From Rufibacter radiotolerans (lineage in GTDB: Bacteria > Bacteroidota > Bacteroidia > Cytophagales > Hymenobacteraceae), in the NCBI RefSeq assembly GCF_001078055.1, contig NZ_CP010777.1, forward strand, positions 3,997,001-4,061,000: 64,000 nt of DNA, written 5' to 3'. Under the pieces are notes generated by a model, which was given only the letters and a program-made list of their open reading frames with translations, was not told where the DNA came from and did no database searches. Position 1 is the stretch's first letter. Each line of letters begins with the position of its first letter. Shown in pieces: positions 15,995 to 22,899 of the stretch. The position numbers and the translations under genes were made by a program.

Positions 15995-17038
15995 TTACGC
16001 CTTTTTGTTTACCGCTTGCAGGAAGCGTTCTTTCTCCAGCCCCAGCCATTGCAGGGCCGCACCGCCTAGCAGCAGTTCTTTGGTGGCGTCTGGGTAGGGC
16101 ATGGATTCAATGAGCTTACCGGGTTCCAGTTCTCCTAGCGGGAAGGGGTAGTCGGTGCCCAGGGCTACTTTGTCGGCGCCGAATTGCTTGACCACATAGT
16201 CCAGGGTATTGGGGCAGTGCACCAGCGAGTCAATCCAGAATTTACCAATGTAGTTCTTGGGGGGCACAGGGTTGTCTACGGCGCAAAGATCGGGGCGCAC
16301 GTCAAAGCCGTGTTGTATGCGGCCAATGGTAAACGGGAAAGAACCTCCGCCGTGGGCGAACGCCAACCGCAGGTGCGGCAGGCGCTCCAGCACGCCCCCG
16401 AAGATAAGAGAGCAGATAGCGCGGGAGGTTTCGGCGGGCATGCTCACCAGCCAGGGCAACCAGTACTTGCGCATCTTCTTCTCGCCCATCATGTCCCAGG
16501 GGTGCACAAACACGGCGGCACCCAAGTCAGCGGCGGCTTCAAAAATGGGGAAGAGCGAGGGGTCGTCCAGGTTGGTGTTGTTCACGTTAGAGCCAATCTG
16601 CACGCCAACCAGACCCAGCTCCTTTACGCAGCGCTCCAGTTCCTTAATGGCCAGTTCGGTGTCCTGCATGGGCAGCGTGCCCAGCCCCACAAAGCGCGTG
16701 GGGTAACGGGCCACTACGCCGGCAATATGGTCGTTCAGGATTTTAGAGAGGTCCCAGGTGTGTTCGGGCTTGGCCCAGTAACTGAACATGACCGGCACCG
16801 TGCTCAGCACCTGCACGTGCACGCCGTGGTGGCCGCACTCCTTGAGCCGCACCTCGGGGTCCCAGCTGTTGTCCTGGATCTCCCGGAAGAAGCGGTCATC
16901 TTTCATCATGCGGGCACAGCAGGGCTTGTGGTGCTCCAGCCGCACAAAACCGCCGTAGCCGTACCGCTCGCGCAGGTCTGGCCATTTCTCGGGCAGAATA
17001 TGCGTGTGGATGTCAATCTTGAGCGGGGCGTGCAACAT
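15995..17038 (-). CDS. 2-amino-3-carboxymuconate-6-semialdehyde decarboxylase (ACMSD)
   Basis: An amidohydrolase-family metal enzyme that decarboxylates ACMS to 2-aminomuconate semialdehyde. This steers the pathway to full degradation instead of NAD synthesis. The 347 residues are close to the roughly 330-340 of the family. Metal ligands seen: His11 and His13 in IDIHTHILPEKW, a His in VFVHPWDM, and the Asp in LGTDYPFPLGE. The catalytic-site AFAHGGGSFPF is also present. The frame stays open upstream to 17158, but that extension is encoded by a PAL36 and leader DNA; MLHAPLKIDIHTH at 17038 fits the family start. Confidence 0.93.
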   Translation of the reverse strand: MLHAPLKIDIHTHILPEKWPDLRERYGYGGFVRLEHHKPCCARMMKDDRFFREIQDNSWDPEVRLKECGHHGVHVQVLSTVPVMFSYWAKPEHTWDLSKILNDHIAGVVARYPTRFVGLGTLPMQDTELAIKELERCVKELGLVGVQIGSNVNNTNLDDPSLFPIFEAAADLGAAVFVHPWDMMGEKKMRKYWLPWLVSMPAETSRAICSLIFGGVLERLPHLRLAFAHGGGSFPFTIGRIQHGFDVRPDLCAVDNPVPPKNYIGKFWIDSLVHCPNTLDYVVKQFGADKVALGTDYPFPLGELEPGKLIESMPYPDATKELLLGGAALQWLGLEKERFLQAVNKKA

Positions 17039-17125
17039 GGCAGAAATAGGAACAAACATTTGTAACCGATGCTCAAAATAAGAAATCTCCTGCACATTGC
17101 GGAATACAACCTTTGTGCTGCCTCT

Positions 17126-17161
17126 GTTTTTGGCCTGTTTTCCGGAAAACAGCCGCAAAAC
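17126..17161. repeat. PAL36 copy 10
   Basis: GTTTTTGGCCTG, tip TTTTCCGGAAAA, right arm CAGCCGCAAAAC. It lies in the divergent gap between the ACMSD start and the Rid gene, unlike most copies, which follow stop codons. Confidence 0.85.
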
Positions 17162-17208
17162 GGTTTTTTATTGTGGATTGTTTTTGTTGATTGTTGTGTA
17201 AAACCTTT

Positions 17209-17238
17209 GTAGGGGCAACCACAAGGGATTGCCCCTAC
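17209..17238. repeat. REP-like hairpin upstream of the Rid gene
   Basis: GTAGGGGCAA and its perfect inverted copy TTGCCCCTAC surround a 10-nt loop; a T precedes it, giving the TGTAG start shared with the REPIN-like pairs at 22705-22873 and 27026-27149. It lies 30 nt before the ATG at 17268, so probably in the 5' leader. Confidence 0.65.
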
Positions 17239-17267
17239 GGTGAACTTGCACCTTAAAACCTCAACCT

Positions 17268-17663
17268 ATGTCTACCAAAACAACTCGTGAATTATTCTCC
17301 TCGGGGGCGCCCTGGGAAAGCACGGTGGGCTACTCACGCGCCGTTCGGGTGGGGCCGCTTATTGAGGTGGCCGGCACCACCGCCGTGGAAAACGGGCAGG
17401 TCATCGCCCCCGGCGATGCTTATGGCCAGACCAAACACATCTTGCAGAAGATTGAGCGGGTGTTGCAGGAGGCGGGTGCCTCTTTGGAAGATGTGGTGCG
17501 CACCCGCCTGTTTGTGACAGATATCAGTCAGTGGGAAGCCATTGGCCGGGCGCATGGTGAGTTTTTCCATAGCATCAGGCCGGCTACTTCTATGGTGGAG
17601 GTGAAAGCGCTCATTGACCCGGCTATGCTGGTGGAAATTGAGGCGACCGCCTACTGCGGCTGA
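17268..17663 (+). CDS. Rid (YjgF/YER057c/UK114) family protein
   Basis: A 131-residue single-domain Rid protein. Family signatures: the internal [15 protein letters not shown] strand-helix and the C-terminal [21 protein letters not shown]. RidA deaminases have an Arg in the motif PARS before VEV. Here the corresponding residues are PATS, so that Arg is replaced by Thr, as in Rid subgroups that lack imine deaminase activity. In Pseudomonas, 2-aminomuconate deaminase belongs to this superfamily, and the location next to ACMSD makes a role in aminomuconate handling attractive. This is inference. It is divergent from ACMSD. Confidence 0.9.
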   Translation: MSTKTTRELFSSGAPWESTVGYSRAVRVGPLIEVAGTTAVENGQVIAPGDAYGQTKHILQKIERVLQEAGASLEDVVRTRLFVTDISQWEAIGRAHGEFFHSIRPATSMVEVKALIDPAMLVEIEATAYCG

Positions 17664-17670
17664 CGTTTCC

Positions 17671-17706
17671 GTTTTAGAGGCGTTTTAAGGAAAACAGGCC
17701 TAAAAC
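17671..17706. repeat. PAL36 copy 11
   Basis: GTTTTAGAGGCG, tip TTTTAAGGAAAA, right arm CAGGCCTAAAAC. It starts 7 nt after the stop of the Rid gene. Confidence 0.85.
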
Positions 17707-17923
17707 GCACTTTTCTCAAGGAGGTAGGCACAGAAAAAAGGCCTCGCCGGAACGCGTTTCCCCTTGGCTGACCGGGCTTTTCCAGAGCTTTACCTAAACG
17801 TTAAAAACTGGTTTCTTTTGGTGGAGATTCTGTAGTTTTCAAGATGAGTGGTTGACAAAAAGGCAAAAATCTTTTACATTACAGGAGCTTAGGCTATGTC
17901 TTGTCCTTAAAAACAGCTTGCCC

Positions 17924-18781
17924 ATGGAAACAGTCTTAGTATTAGGAGGCACCGGAAGCCTGGGCTCCTGCATCATTGAAGTACTGAAAAAGCAGCAATA
18001 CCGCGTGCGTGCCACCGCCCGAACGCCGCTCAAGGCAGAACAGCTGAAACCATCGGTGGATGAAGTAGTGGTCTGTGACCCCACCCAGCCTGGCTCTTTG
18101 TTGGCCGAACTGGTAGAAGGCATAGATTACATTATTTCGGCGCTGGGCAAAAGCCTGAACTTAGCAGACCGTAGCCGCACGTCGTTTCACCAGGTAGATT
18201 TCCAGGGAAACCTGAACGTGCTTCGCCTGGCCCAGGCCCACGGACAGGTGAAGAAGTTTGTGTACGTGGGAGCCTTTAGCGGCGAGAAACACCCTGAGGT
18301 AGCCTATTTCAAAGCCCACGAAGATTTTGCCCGGGAACTGCGCCACAGCGGACTGGCCCATACCATTGTAAAACCCCCTGCCCTGTTCTCGGCGTTCCTG
18401 GACCTGCTGCCCATGGCCCGCAAAGGCCGCCTCCCTTCCATTGGCCCCGGCGACTGCGTGACCAATCCCATTCATGAGCAGGAGGTAGCCGAGATCTGCG
18501 TACAAGCCCTCACCCAACCGTCCCAAACCATAGAACTGGGCGGGCCGGTCACCTACTCACGGGTAGAGTTGGTAAAGCTGGTGGGCAAATCTATTGGCAA
18601 AACGTTACCGGTTCCTTCCATCCCCTACTGGGTGGCGAATTCGGTGCTGCCGCTGGTGCGTTTGGTCAACCGCTCTCTGTATGAAAAAGCCGCGTTCCTG
18701 ATAGAAGTGGCCAAAACCGATTGTGTGGCGCCCGTGAAGGGTAGGCTCAGGCTGGAGGATTATCTGGCGGAACATGTATGA
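17924..18781 (+). CDS. NAD(P)-binding atypical SDR (NmrA/SDR_a5-like)
   Basis: A 285-residue Rossmann-fold protein. The cofactor loop is VLGGTGSLGS (residues 6-15), followed by the ATARTP basic stretch that suggests NADP(H). VDFQGNLNVLRLAQ and KKFVYVGAFSGEKHP are typical of atypical extended SDRs used as NAD(P)H sensors or isoflavone-reductase-like enzymes. The usual Tyr-x3-Lys is present only as YFKAHEDFAR, so activity is uncertain. The substrate is unknown. An upstream in-frame start at 17852 is less likely than METVLVLGG at 17924. It stands alone between a PAL36 and yebC. Confidence 0.75.
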   Translation: METVLVLGGTGSLGSCIIEVLKKQQYRVRATARTPLKAEQLKPSVDEVVVCDPTQPGSLLAELVEGIDYIISALGKSLNLADRSRTSFHQVDFQGNLNVLRLAQAHGQVKKFVYVGAFSGEKHPEVAYFKAHEDFARELRHSGLAHTIVKPPALFSAFLDLLPMARKGRLPSIGPGDCVTNPIHEQEVAEICVQALTQPSQTIELGGPVTYSRVELVKLVGKSIGKTLPVPSIPYWVANSVLPLVRLVNRSLYEKAAFLIEVAKTDCVAPVKGRLRLEDYLAEHV

Positions 18782-18957
18782 CTAAGCCTTCTGACTCAAC
18801 AGTCAGTCTCTCCTTTTATAACCCCTCCTCCGCTTTCCGGTGGGTTTCAGGGCCCTGGTCTGTCTGCCAAAACAAAACGTAAACATGCCCTTAACCCGCT
18901 TGGGCTATCCGCCGTTTTTACCGATATTTGCCCGTACTTCGTTTTAGACTAACCGCA

Positions 18958-19692
18958 ATGGGAAGAGCATTTGAGTTCCGGAAAGCCCGGAAAATGAAAC
19001 GCTGGGACATGATGTCCAAGCAGTTCACCCGCATAGGGAAAGAGATTGTGATGGCCGTGAAAGCCGGAGGCCCAGACCCAGACACCAACTCGCGGCTGCG
19101 CGTGTGCATCCAGAACGCCAAAGGCGTGAACATGCCCAAAGACCGTGTAGAGGCTGCCATTAAGCGCGCCCAGGGCAAGGAAGAAAATGATTATTCTGAA
19201 GTAGTATATGAGGGCTACGGTCCGCATGGCGTGGCCGTGCTGGTAGAAACCGCCACTGATAACGTGAACCGTACCGTGGCCAACGTGCGCATGCACTTTA
19301 ACCGCACCGGCGGTGAGTTGGGCCGCACCGGCCAGTTTGACTTCATCTTTGAGCGCAAAGGCGTGTTCCATTTAGAGGGCGAAGGCCTGGACATGGAAGA
19401 ACTGGAACTGGACCTGATTGACTTCGGGCTGGAGAGCATTGACAAAGACGAAGAGGAAAACGAGATCATCATCCAAACCTCTTTCCCTGATTTTGGCGCC
19501 ATGCAGAAAGCCCTGGAAGAGCGCGGCCTGCCCGTGAAAAGCTCTGAGCTGCAGCGTTACCCCACGGTATTGAAGGAACTTTCCCCTGAGCAGCAGGAAG
19601 ACATGAATAAGTTACTGGACCGTCTGGAAGAAGACGAAGACGTACAGGCCGTTTACCACAACATGAAAGAAGACGCCGGAGACGACGAATAG
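18958..19692 (+). CDS. YebC/PmpR-family protein (TACO1-like)
   Basis: A 244-residue cytoplasmic protein of the YebC/PmpR/TACO1 family, long annotated as transcriptional regulators and in some bacteria shown to help ribosomes through polyproline stretches. The N-terminus MGRAFEFRKARKMKRWD is the Bacteroidota variant. VCIQNAKGVNMPKDRVEAAIKRA, then the GYGPHGVAVLVE domain, follow. The C-terminus is very acidic (RLEEDEDVQAVYHNM). A start at 18928 would add ten non-conserved residues. A TA-TTTG-like box lies at 18923-18930. A PAL36 and a GC-rich terminator follow the stop. Confidence 0.93.
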   Translation: MGRAFEFRKARKMKRWDMMSKQFTRIGKEIVMAVKAGGPDPDTNSRLRVCIQNAKGVNMPKDRVEAAIKRAQGKEENDYSEVVYEGYGPHGVAVLVETATDNVNRTVANVRMHFNRTGGELGRTGQFDFIFERKGVFHLEGEGLDMEELELDLIDFGLESIDKDEEENEIIIQTSFPDFGAMQKALEERGLPVKSSELQRYPTVLKELSPEQQEDMNKLLDRLEEDEDVQAVYHNMKEDAGDDE

Positions 19693-19696
19693 AAAC

Positions 19697-19732
19697 GTTT
19701 TAGGCCTGTTTTGAGGAAAACGGGCTTGAAAT
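19697..19732. repeat. PAL36 copy 12
   Basis: GTTTTAGGCCTG, tip TTTTGAGGAAAA, right arm CGGGCTTGAAAT. It starts 4 nt after the yebC stop. Confidence 0.8.
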
Positions 19733-19745
19733 GGGAGGTATAGCG

Positions 19746-19777
19746 AAGGCCCGCTTTCTGGAGAGAAGGCGGGCCTT
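19746..19777 (+). terminator. Putative yebC terminator
   Basis: AAGGCCCGC pairs with GCGGGCCTT, with an inner TTCT/AGAA continuation. It lies 54 nt past the yebC stop, directly after PAL36 copy 12. There is no long T-run. Confidence 0.6.
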
Positions 19778-19827
19778 TGTGGTTATTATAGGATGACTTA
19801 CAGTTTATAAACGATTACGTTCATTTC

Positions 19828-20139
19828 TCACATTTCTATTTCTTTCTTCCAGACACGGGTAACCAGCCTTTCAATTATAAAAGCATATAAAGCAACGTTC
19901 AGCAAAAGCGCAGGTAAATAAAGGGCCCAATGTTCTAAAATGAATTCCCAAAACAAAGTATGAATCGGAAATCTGAATATGTAAAATAAGCCTACCAAAG
20001 CTTCAGAAATCAAACCTCCACTTGAAGTTCCCTCATCTTCCGCCGCAGCAAATATGAACGACGCAAACATCAGAAAGGTCAGAATGGTACCTGTCAGAAT
20101 AAATAAAAAAGGGTTGAATTTCTGTAGCAGGTTTTTCAT
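19828..20139 (-). CDS. Small membrane protein of unknown function
   Basis: A 103-residue protein with two or three hydrophobic segments: PFLFILTGTILTFLMFASF, one around ALVGLFYIFRFPIHTLF, and LYLPALLLNVALYAFII near the C-terminus. It ends in the basic/acidic tail RVWKKEIEM. I do not recognise a family. It lies in an AT-rich patch that differs from the GC-rich neighbours. A start at 20160 is possible, but a TAGCTTTTG promoter-like box overlaps it, so 20139 is preferred. It follows the 20193-20669 gene in the same direction with 53 nt between. Confidence 0.55.
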   Translation of the reverse strand: MKNLLQKFNPFLFILTGTILTFLMFASFIFAAAEDEGTSSGGLISEALVGLFYIFRFPIHTLFWEFILEHWALYLPALLLNVALYAFIIERLVTRVWKKEIEM

Positions 20140-20192
20140 ATTCCTATAATCTTTTATCAAAAGCTAATCGCTCTATCTATTCATAGCCCCTT

Positions 20193-20669
20193 TTATTTTG
20201 TCCCGAAGTAGATTTCATGCTCATGATAAAACAGTAAGGCCCAGTTTAAGCTTTCGTCAATCACAGTTAAGTCGTCAGAAATTGGGTAGTAGAAACTGTC
20301 AAAATATTTAACCAATAGTTTCCAAGGTACAATCATCACCTCTGCTGGTCCCCATGAAAGAATGACCTCCTTGGCAAAAGGCAGCCCTCTCTCATAAAGC
20401 CATTTCCTTACGTCCTTTTGATTTTCTTCATCTATTTGGGCTTTATCTACATTCCTAAAAAAACCTTTTTTGAACGGGATATCATCATGAAGCTGACTAT
20501 TCTGTATAAAATTCCATATAAACTCAGAAGCGTTTCTGTTAAGTGGCTTCAGTTGCTCAAGATGTAAATCCGGCAGCTTATCATACTTCTCATCTATAAA
20601 CCGCCAATTCAATGAAAACTCCTCTAAAGGGATTACGAACGCATTAATATTGTCAAAACCGACTTTCAT
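20193..20669 (-). CDS. Cytoplasmic protein of unknown function in an AT-rich patch
   Basis: A 158-residue protein with no signal peptide or membrane segment, rich in Trp, Phe and Asp (SLNWRFIDEKYDKLPDLHL, LSWGPAEVMIVPWKLL). The start of the chain reminds me weakly of DUF2947-like proteins (a W-x-F followed by a Leu-x-x-x-LysPro-Leu stretch); I cannot verify this. Its composition is visibly more AT-rich than haaO and yebC on either side. With the small membrane protein downstream, it may be an acquired two-gene unit. The size and context would also fit an immunity-type protein, but nothing in the sequence shows that. Confidence 0.55.
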   Translation of the reverse strand: MKVGFDNINAFVIPLEEFSLNWRFIDEKYDKLPDLHLEQLKPLNRNASEFIWNFIQNSQLHDDIPFKKGFFRNVDKAQIDEENQKDVRKWLYERGLPFAKEVILSWGPAEVMIVPWKLLVKYFDSFYYPISDDLTVIDESLNWALLFYHEHEIYFGTK

Positions 20670-20727
20670 TTACAAATGCGTTCTATACTTGCCCTCTAAT
20701 TTATTCCGCATGCCTAAAGCCTTTCTA

Positions 20728-20758
20728 GTTCGCCCACAAAATCCGTTCAGGATGACAG
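20728..20758 (-). repeat. GTCATCCTGA element, copy B
   Basis: On the minus strand: CTGTCATCCTGAACGGATTT followed by TGTGGGCGAAC. It lies between haaO and the AT-rich two-gene unit, close to the possible border of that unit. Confidence 0.65.
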
Positions 20759-20882
20759 AGGAGGGATAAGCGTATTGACAAAGAAAAAGTACCCTCCTGT
20801 GTAAACACCCCTCTGGGCTCCCCTCAAGGGGAGAGTCTGCGTTGAGTTGGCGGTTATGGTTCTGCTTCTTACCTGTCTTTCC

Positions 20883-21410
20883 TTATTGCACCGGAGCTGG
20901 CTTTTGCATCACCTCCCCGCAGTTCTTGCAGGTGCGTTTTTCCTCTGAGGCCCAGAAGGCGTCCATGACCACGGGCAGCTGTCCTACAATGTCTGAGACC
21001 GGAATAAACTCCTCGTAGAGCTTGGTGTTGCAGTTCTCACAGTACCACTGGAAACCATCCAGTTCTTTTTTATCGCGGTAACGCTCCATAACCAGGCCAA
21101 CGGTATTGGGGCCGCGGCGCGGGGAGTGCGGCACGTTGGGCGGAAGCAGGAAAATATCGCCTTCGTTGATGGGTATGTCTTTGAACTCGCCGTTGTCAAT
21201 GACCTTGAGGATAATGTTACCCTCCAGCTGGAAGAAGAACTCCTCGCCATTGTTGATATGGTAGTCTTTGCGCGAGTTAGGCCCGCCTACCACCATCACA
21301 ATAAAGTCTTTATTGTCTTTATAGACCTGCTGGTTACCCACCGGCGGCTTGAGCAGGTGACGGTGTTCGTCTATCCATTTCTTGAAATTGAAGGCAGGTT
21401 GCAAGGCCAT
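20883..21410 (-). CDS. haaO: 3-hydroxyanthranilate 3,4-dioxygenase
   Basis: A cupin-fold Fe(II) dioxygenase that opens 3-hydroxyanthranilate to 2-amino-3-carboxymuconate semialdehyde, the substrate of the ACMSD at 16 kb. The 175 residues match the bacterial type. The iron ligands are His51, Glu57 and His95 (DYHINNGEEFF and PNVPHSPRRG). A second, rubredoxin-like metal site is present near the C-terminus: Cys124 and Cys127 (CENC) and Cys161 and Cys164 (CKNC). The open frame continues to 21626, but that part is leader DNA containing a PAL36. MALQPAFNFKKW at 21410 is the family start. Confidence 0.96.
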   Translation of the reverse strand: MALQPAFNFKKWIDEHRHLLKPPVGNQQVYKDNKDFIVMVVGGPNSRKDYHINNGEEFFFQLEGNIILKVIDNGEFKDIPINEGDIFLLPPNVPHSPRRGPNTVGLVMERYRDKKELDGFQWYCENCNTKLYEEFIPVSDIVGQLPVVMDAFWASEEKRTCKNCGEVMQKPAPVQ

Positions 21411-21502
21411 GGCGGTAGGGTTAAATAAGTGAATACTAAAATCGACCCCTGGTGAGAGAAGGTGTTCCAAGGTACGAAACCGCCTGCAAAAAAGATAAAC
21501 CC

Positions 21503-21538
21503 GTTTAAGAGCCGTTTTCCGGAAAAGAGGCTTAAAAC
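21503..21538. repeat. PAL36 copy 13
   Basis: GTTTAAGAGCCG, tip TTTTCCGGAAAA, right arm GAGGCTTAAAAC. It lies 93 nt upstream of the haaO ATG. Confidence 0.8.
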
Positions 21539-21696
21539 GCCTTCCCGCCCTTTTTCTCCTTCTTCCGCTACCGCCCGGGTTTAGCTGTCTTCCAAAGCCT
21601 GTATTTAGTATACTTAAAAGAGGCACAGACCACCCTTGGCTTCTTCCTTTCCGTCCCCTCTTTGGCCTTTCCTTCGCTTCTCCGTTCCTCTTATTT

Positions 21697-21743
21697 TGTC
21701 ATCCTGAAAGGATCTCGGGGGCGAACGGTAATGACTTTGAATA
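21697..21743 (+). repeat. GTCATCCTGA element, copy C
   Basis: TGTCATCCTGAAAGGATCTC, GGGGGCGAACG, then GTAATGACTTTGAATA. The copies at 12102-12149 and 20728-20758 are in the opposite orientation. The sequence just after it (CTACTGCCGTTCGCTACCAA) resembles 6219-6240. Confidence 0.7.
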
Positions 21744-21920
21744 CACGCTACTGCCGTTCGCTACCAAGTACTTTCCAAAATGACGGGAGGAGAGGAATGG
21801 CAGCAGGACAAAAGTTGTAGATGGCAGGGTTACAAAATCTGAAAGAAGCAGCACTTCCCCGCAATATTTCCTATTTTGTTCCCTCAGAACTAAGAACTCC
21901 AGACTCAGAACTCTTTTCAA

Positions 21921-22709
21921 ATGGACTTAAACCTTAAAGATAAATACGCTATTGTCTGCGGAAGCACCCAAGGCATCGGGAAAGCCGTCGCGCTGGAACT
22001 GGCCCAAATGGGCGCTACCGTCACATTGGTGGCCCGCAACGAGACCAGCCTGCAGCAAACGTTGCAGGAGCTTTCTACCCAGGCCGGACAAGGGCACAAT
22101 TACGTGGTGGCAGACTTCACCAAACCCCAGGAAGTGCAGGAACGGATGGCGGCGCACCTGGCCCAAACCGGCCAGGCGCATATCCTGGTCAATAATACCG
22201 GTGGCCCGGCCGGCGGCCCGGCTCTGGATGCCGCTGTGGAAGAGTTTGAGAAAGCCTTCGCGGCGCACCTCATCTGTAACCACGTGCTGGTGCAGGCGGT
22301 GGCCCCGCTCATGAAAGAGGCGCAGTACGGGCGCATCATCAACATCATCTCCACCTCGGTGAAGCAGCCAATCAAAGGCCTGGGTGTGTCAAACACCATA
22401 CGTGGCGCCGTGGCTAACTGGGCGAAGACGCTTTCCTTTGAGCTGGCTCCCTTCGGGATTACCGTCAACAACGTGCTGCCCGGCGCCACCCTCACCGCCC
22501 GCCATCATTCGCTCATTGAAACCAAAATGCTGAAAACCGGCCTCTCCCGCGAAGAGATTGAGAAGGAAATGAAAGCAGGCATTCCGGCCAACCGCTTCGG
22601 GGAAGCCGCTGAAGTAGCCGCGGCGGCGGCGTTTCTGGCCTCACCCGCTGCTGGGTACATTAACGGCATCAACCTACCGGTAGATGGGGGTAGGTTGGGA
22701 AATCTGTAG
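21921..22709 (+). CDS. SDR-family protein with altered catalytic motif
   Basis: A 262-residue classical-length SDR with the cofactor loop GSTQGIGKAV (residues 14-23), the structural NNTGG (usually NNAG) and a C-terminal PVDGGRLGNL. The normal active-site Tyr-x3-Lys, in the usual YxASKAA, is replaced by LGVSNTIRGAV: Leu and Asn stand where Tyr and Lys should be. I recall an SDR subgroup with SN-x2-R at this place. Dehydrogenase activity by the standard mechanism is therefore unlikely, and the substrate is unknown. It precedes the aminomuconate-semialdehyde dehydrogenase gene, with a REPIN-like element that overlaps its own stop codon. Confidence 0.88.
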   Translation: MDLNLKDKYAIVCGSTQGIGKAVALELAQMGATVTLVARNETSLQQTLQELSTQAGQGHNYVVADFTKPQEVQERMAAHLAQTGQAHILVNNTGGPAGGPALDAAVEEFEKAFAAHLICNHVLVQAVAPLMKEAQYGRIINIISTSVKQPIKGLGVSNTIRGAVANWAKTLSFELAPFGITVNNVLPGATLTARHHSLIETKMLKTGLSREEIEKEMKAGIPANRFGEAAEVAAAAAFLASPAAGYINGINLPVDGGRLGNL

Positions 22710-22873
22710 CGGCGTTACCCTGTAACGCCGTGCCTCCATGAGGCAACGCCGCATCCTCCGGTTTAATGCTATTCTTCATGTCAGAAGCAAGAATTTGTTC
22801 CATAGAGAAAATCCTGCCGGTTTCCGCCCTATTGCTGCGTAGAACCACGGCGTTACAGGGTAACGCCGCTACA
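22705..22873. repeat. REPIN-like element with perfect 28-bp inverted ends
   Basis: The left end, 22705-22732, starts TGTAGCGGCGTTAC and is the exact reverse complement of the right end, 22846-22873. Each end is itself a hairpin (CGGCGTTAC with GTAACGCCG). The 113-bp centre shows no ORF. The left end covers the SDR stop codon (TAG at 22707-22709); the right end stops 27 nt before the aldehyde dehydrogenase ATG. Confidence 0.85.
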
Positions 22874-22899
22874 TTTACCTTACATCTAGCGTCCCACCC

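Larger units (their letters stand above)
21411..21920. other. 510-bp divergent intergenic region
   Basis: Between haaO and the SDR gene, which point away from each other. It contains PAL36 copy 13 at 21503-21538 and a GTCATCCTGA element at 21697-21743. The latter extends to about 21787, where TTTCCAAAATGACGGG partly mirrors its start. No other gene is visible. Confidence 0.6.

Noticed and set aside
17039..17158. 40-residue N-terminal extension of ACMSD
   Set aside because: It begins with the PAL36-derived peptide LFSGKQAKN; family members start a few residues before the metal-binding HTH motif.
18782..18957. A further PAL36 near 18840 (GTTTCAGGGCCCTGG...)
   Set aside because: Only the left arm resembles the family; the tip and the right arm do not pair, so it was not counted.
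20193..20669. Toxin-immunity protein
   Set aside because: Size and AT-rich context fit, but no toxin gene, secretion gene or recognisable immunity domain is near.
21411..21626. 72-residue N-terminal extension of 3-hydroxyanthranilate dioxygenase
   Set aside because: Arg/Lys-rich, includes PAL36 translation, and the known active-site numbering fits a start at 21410 exactly.
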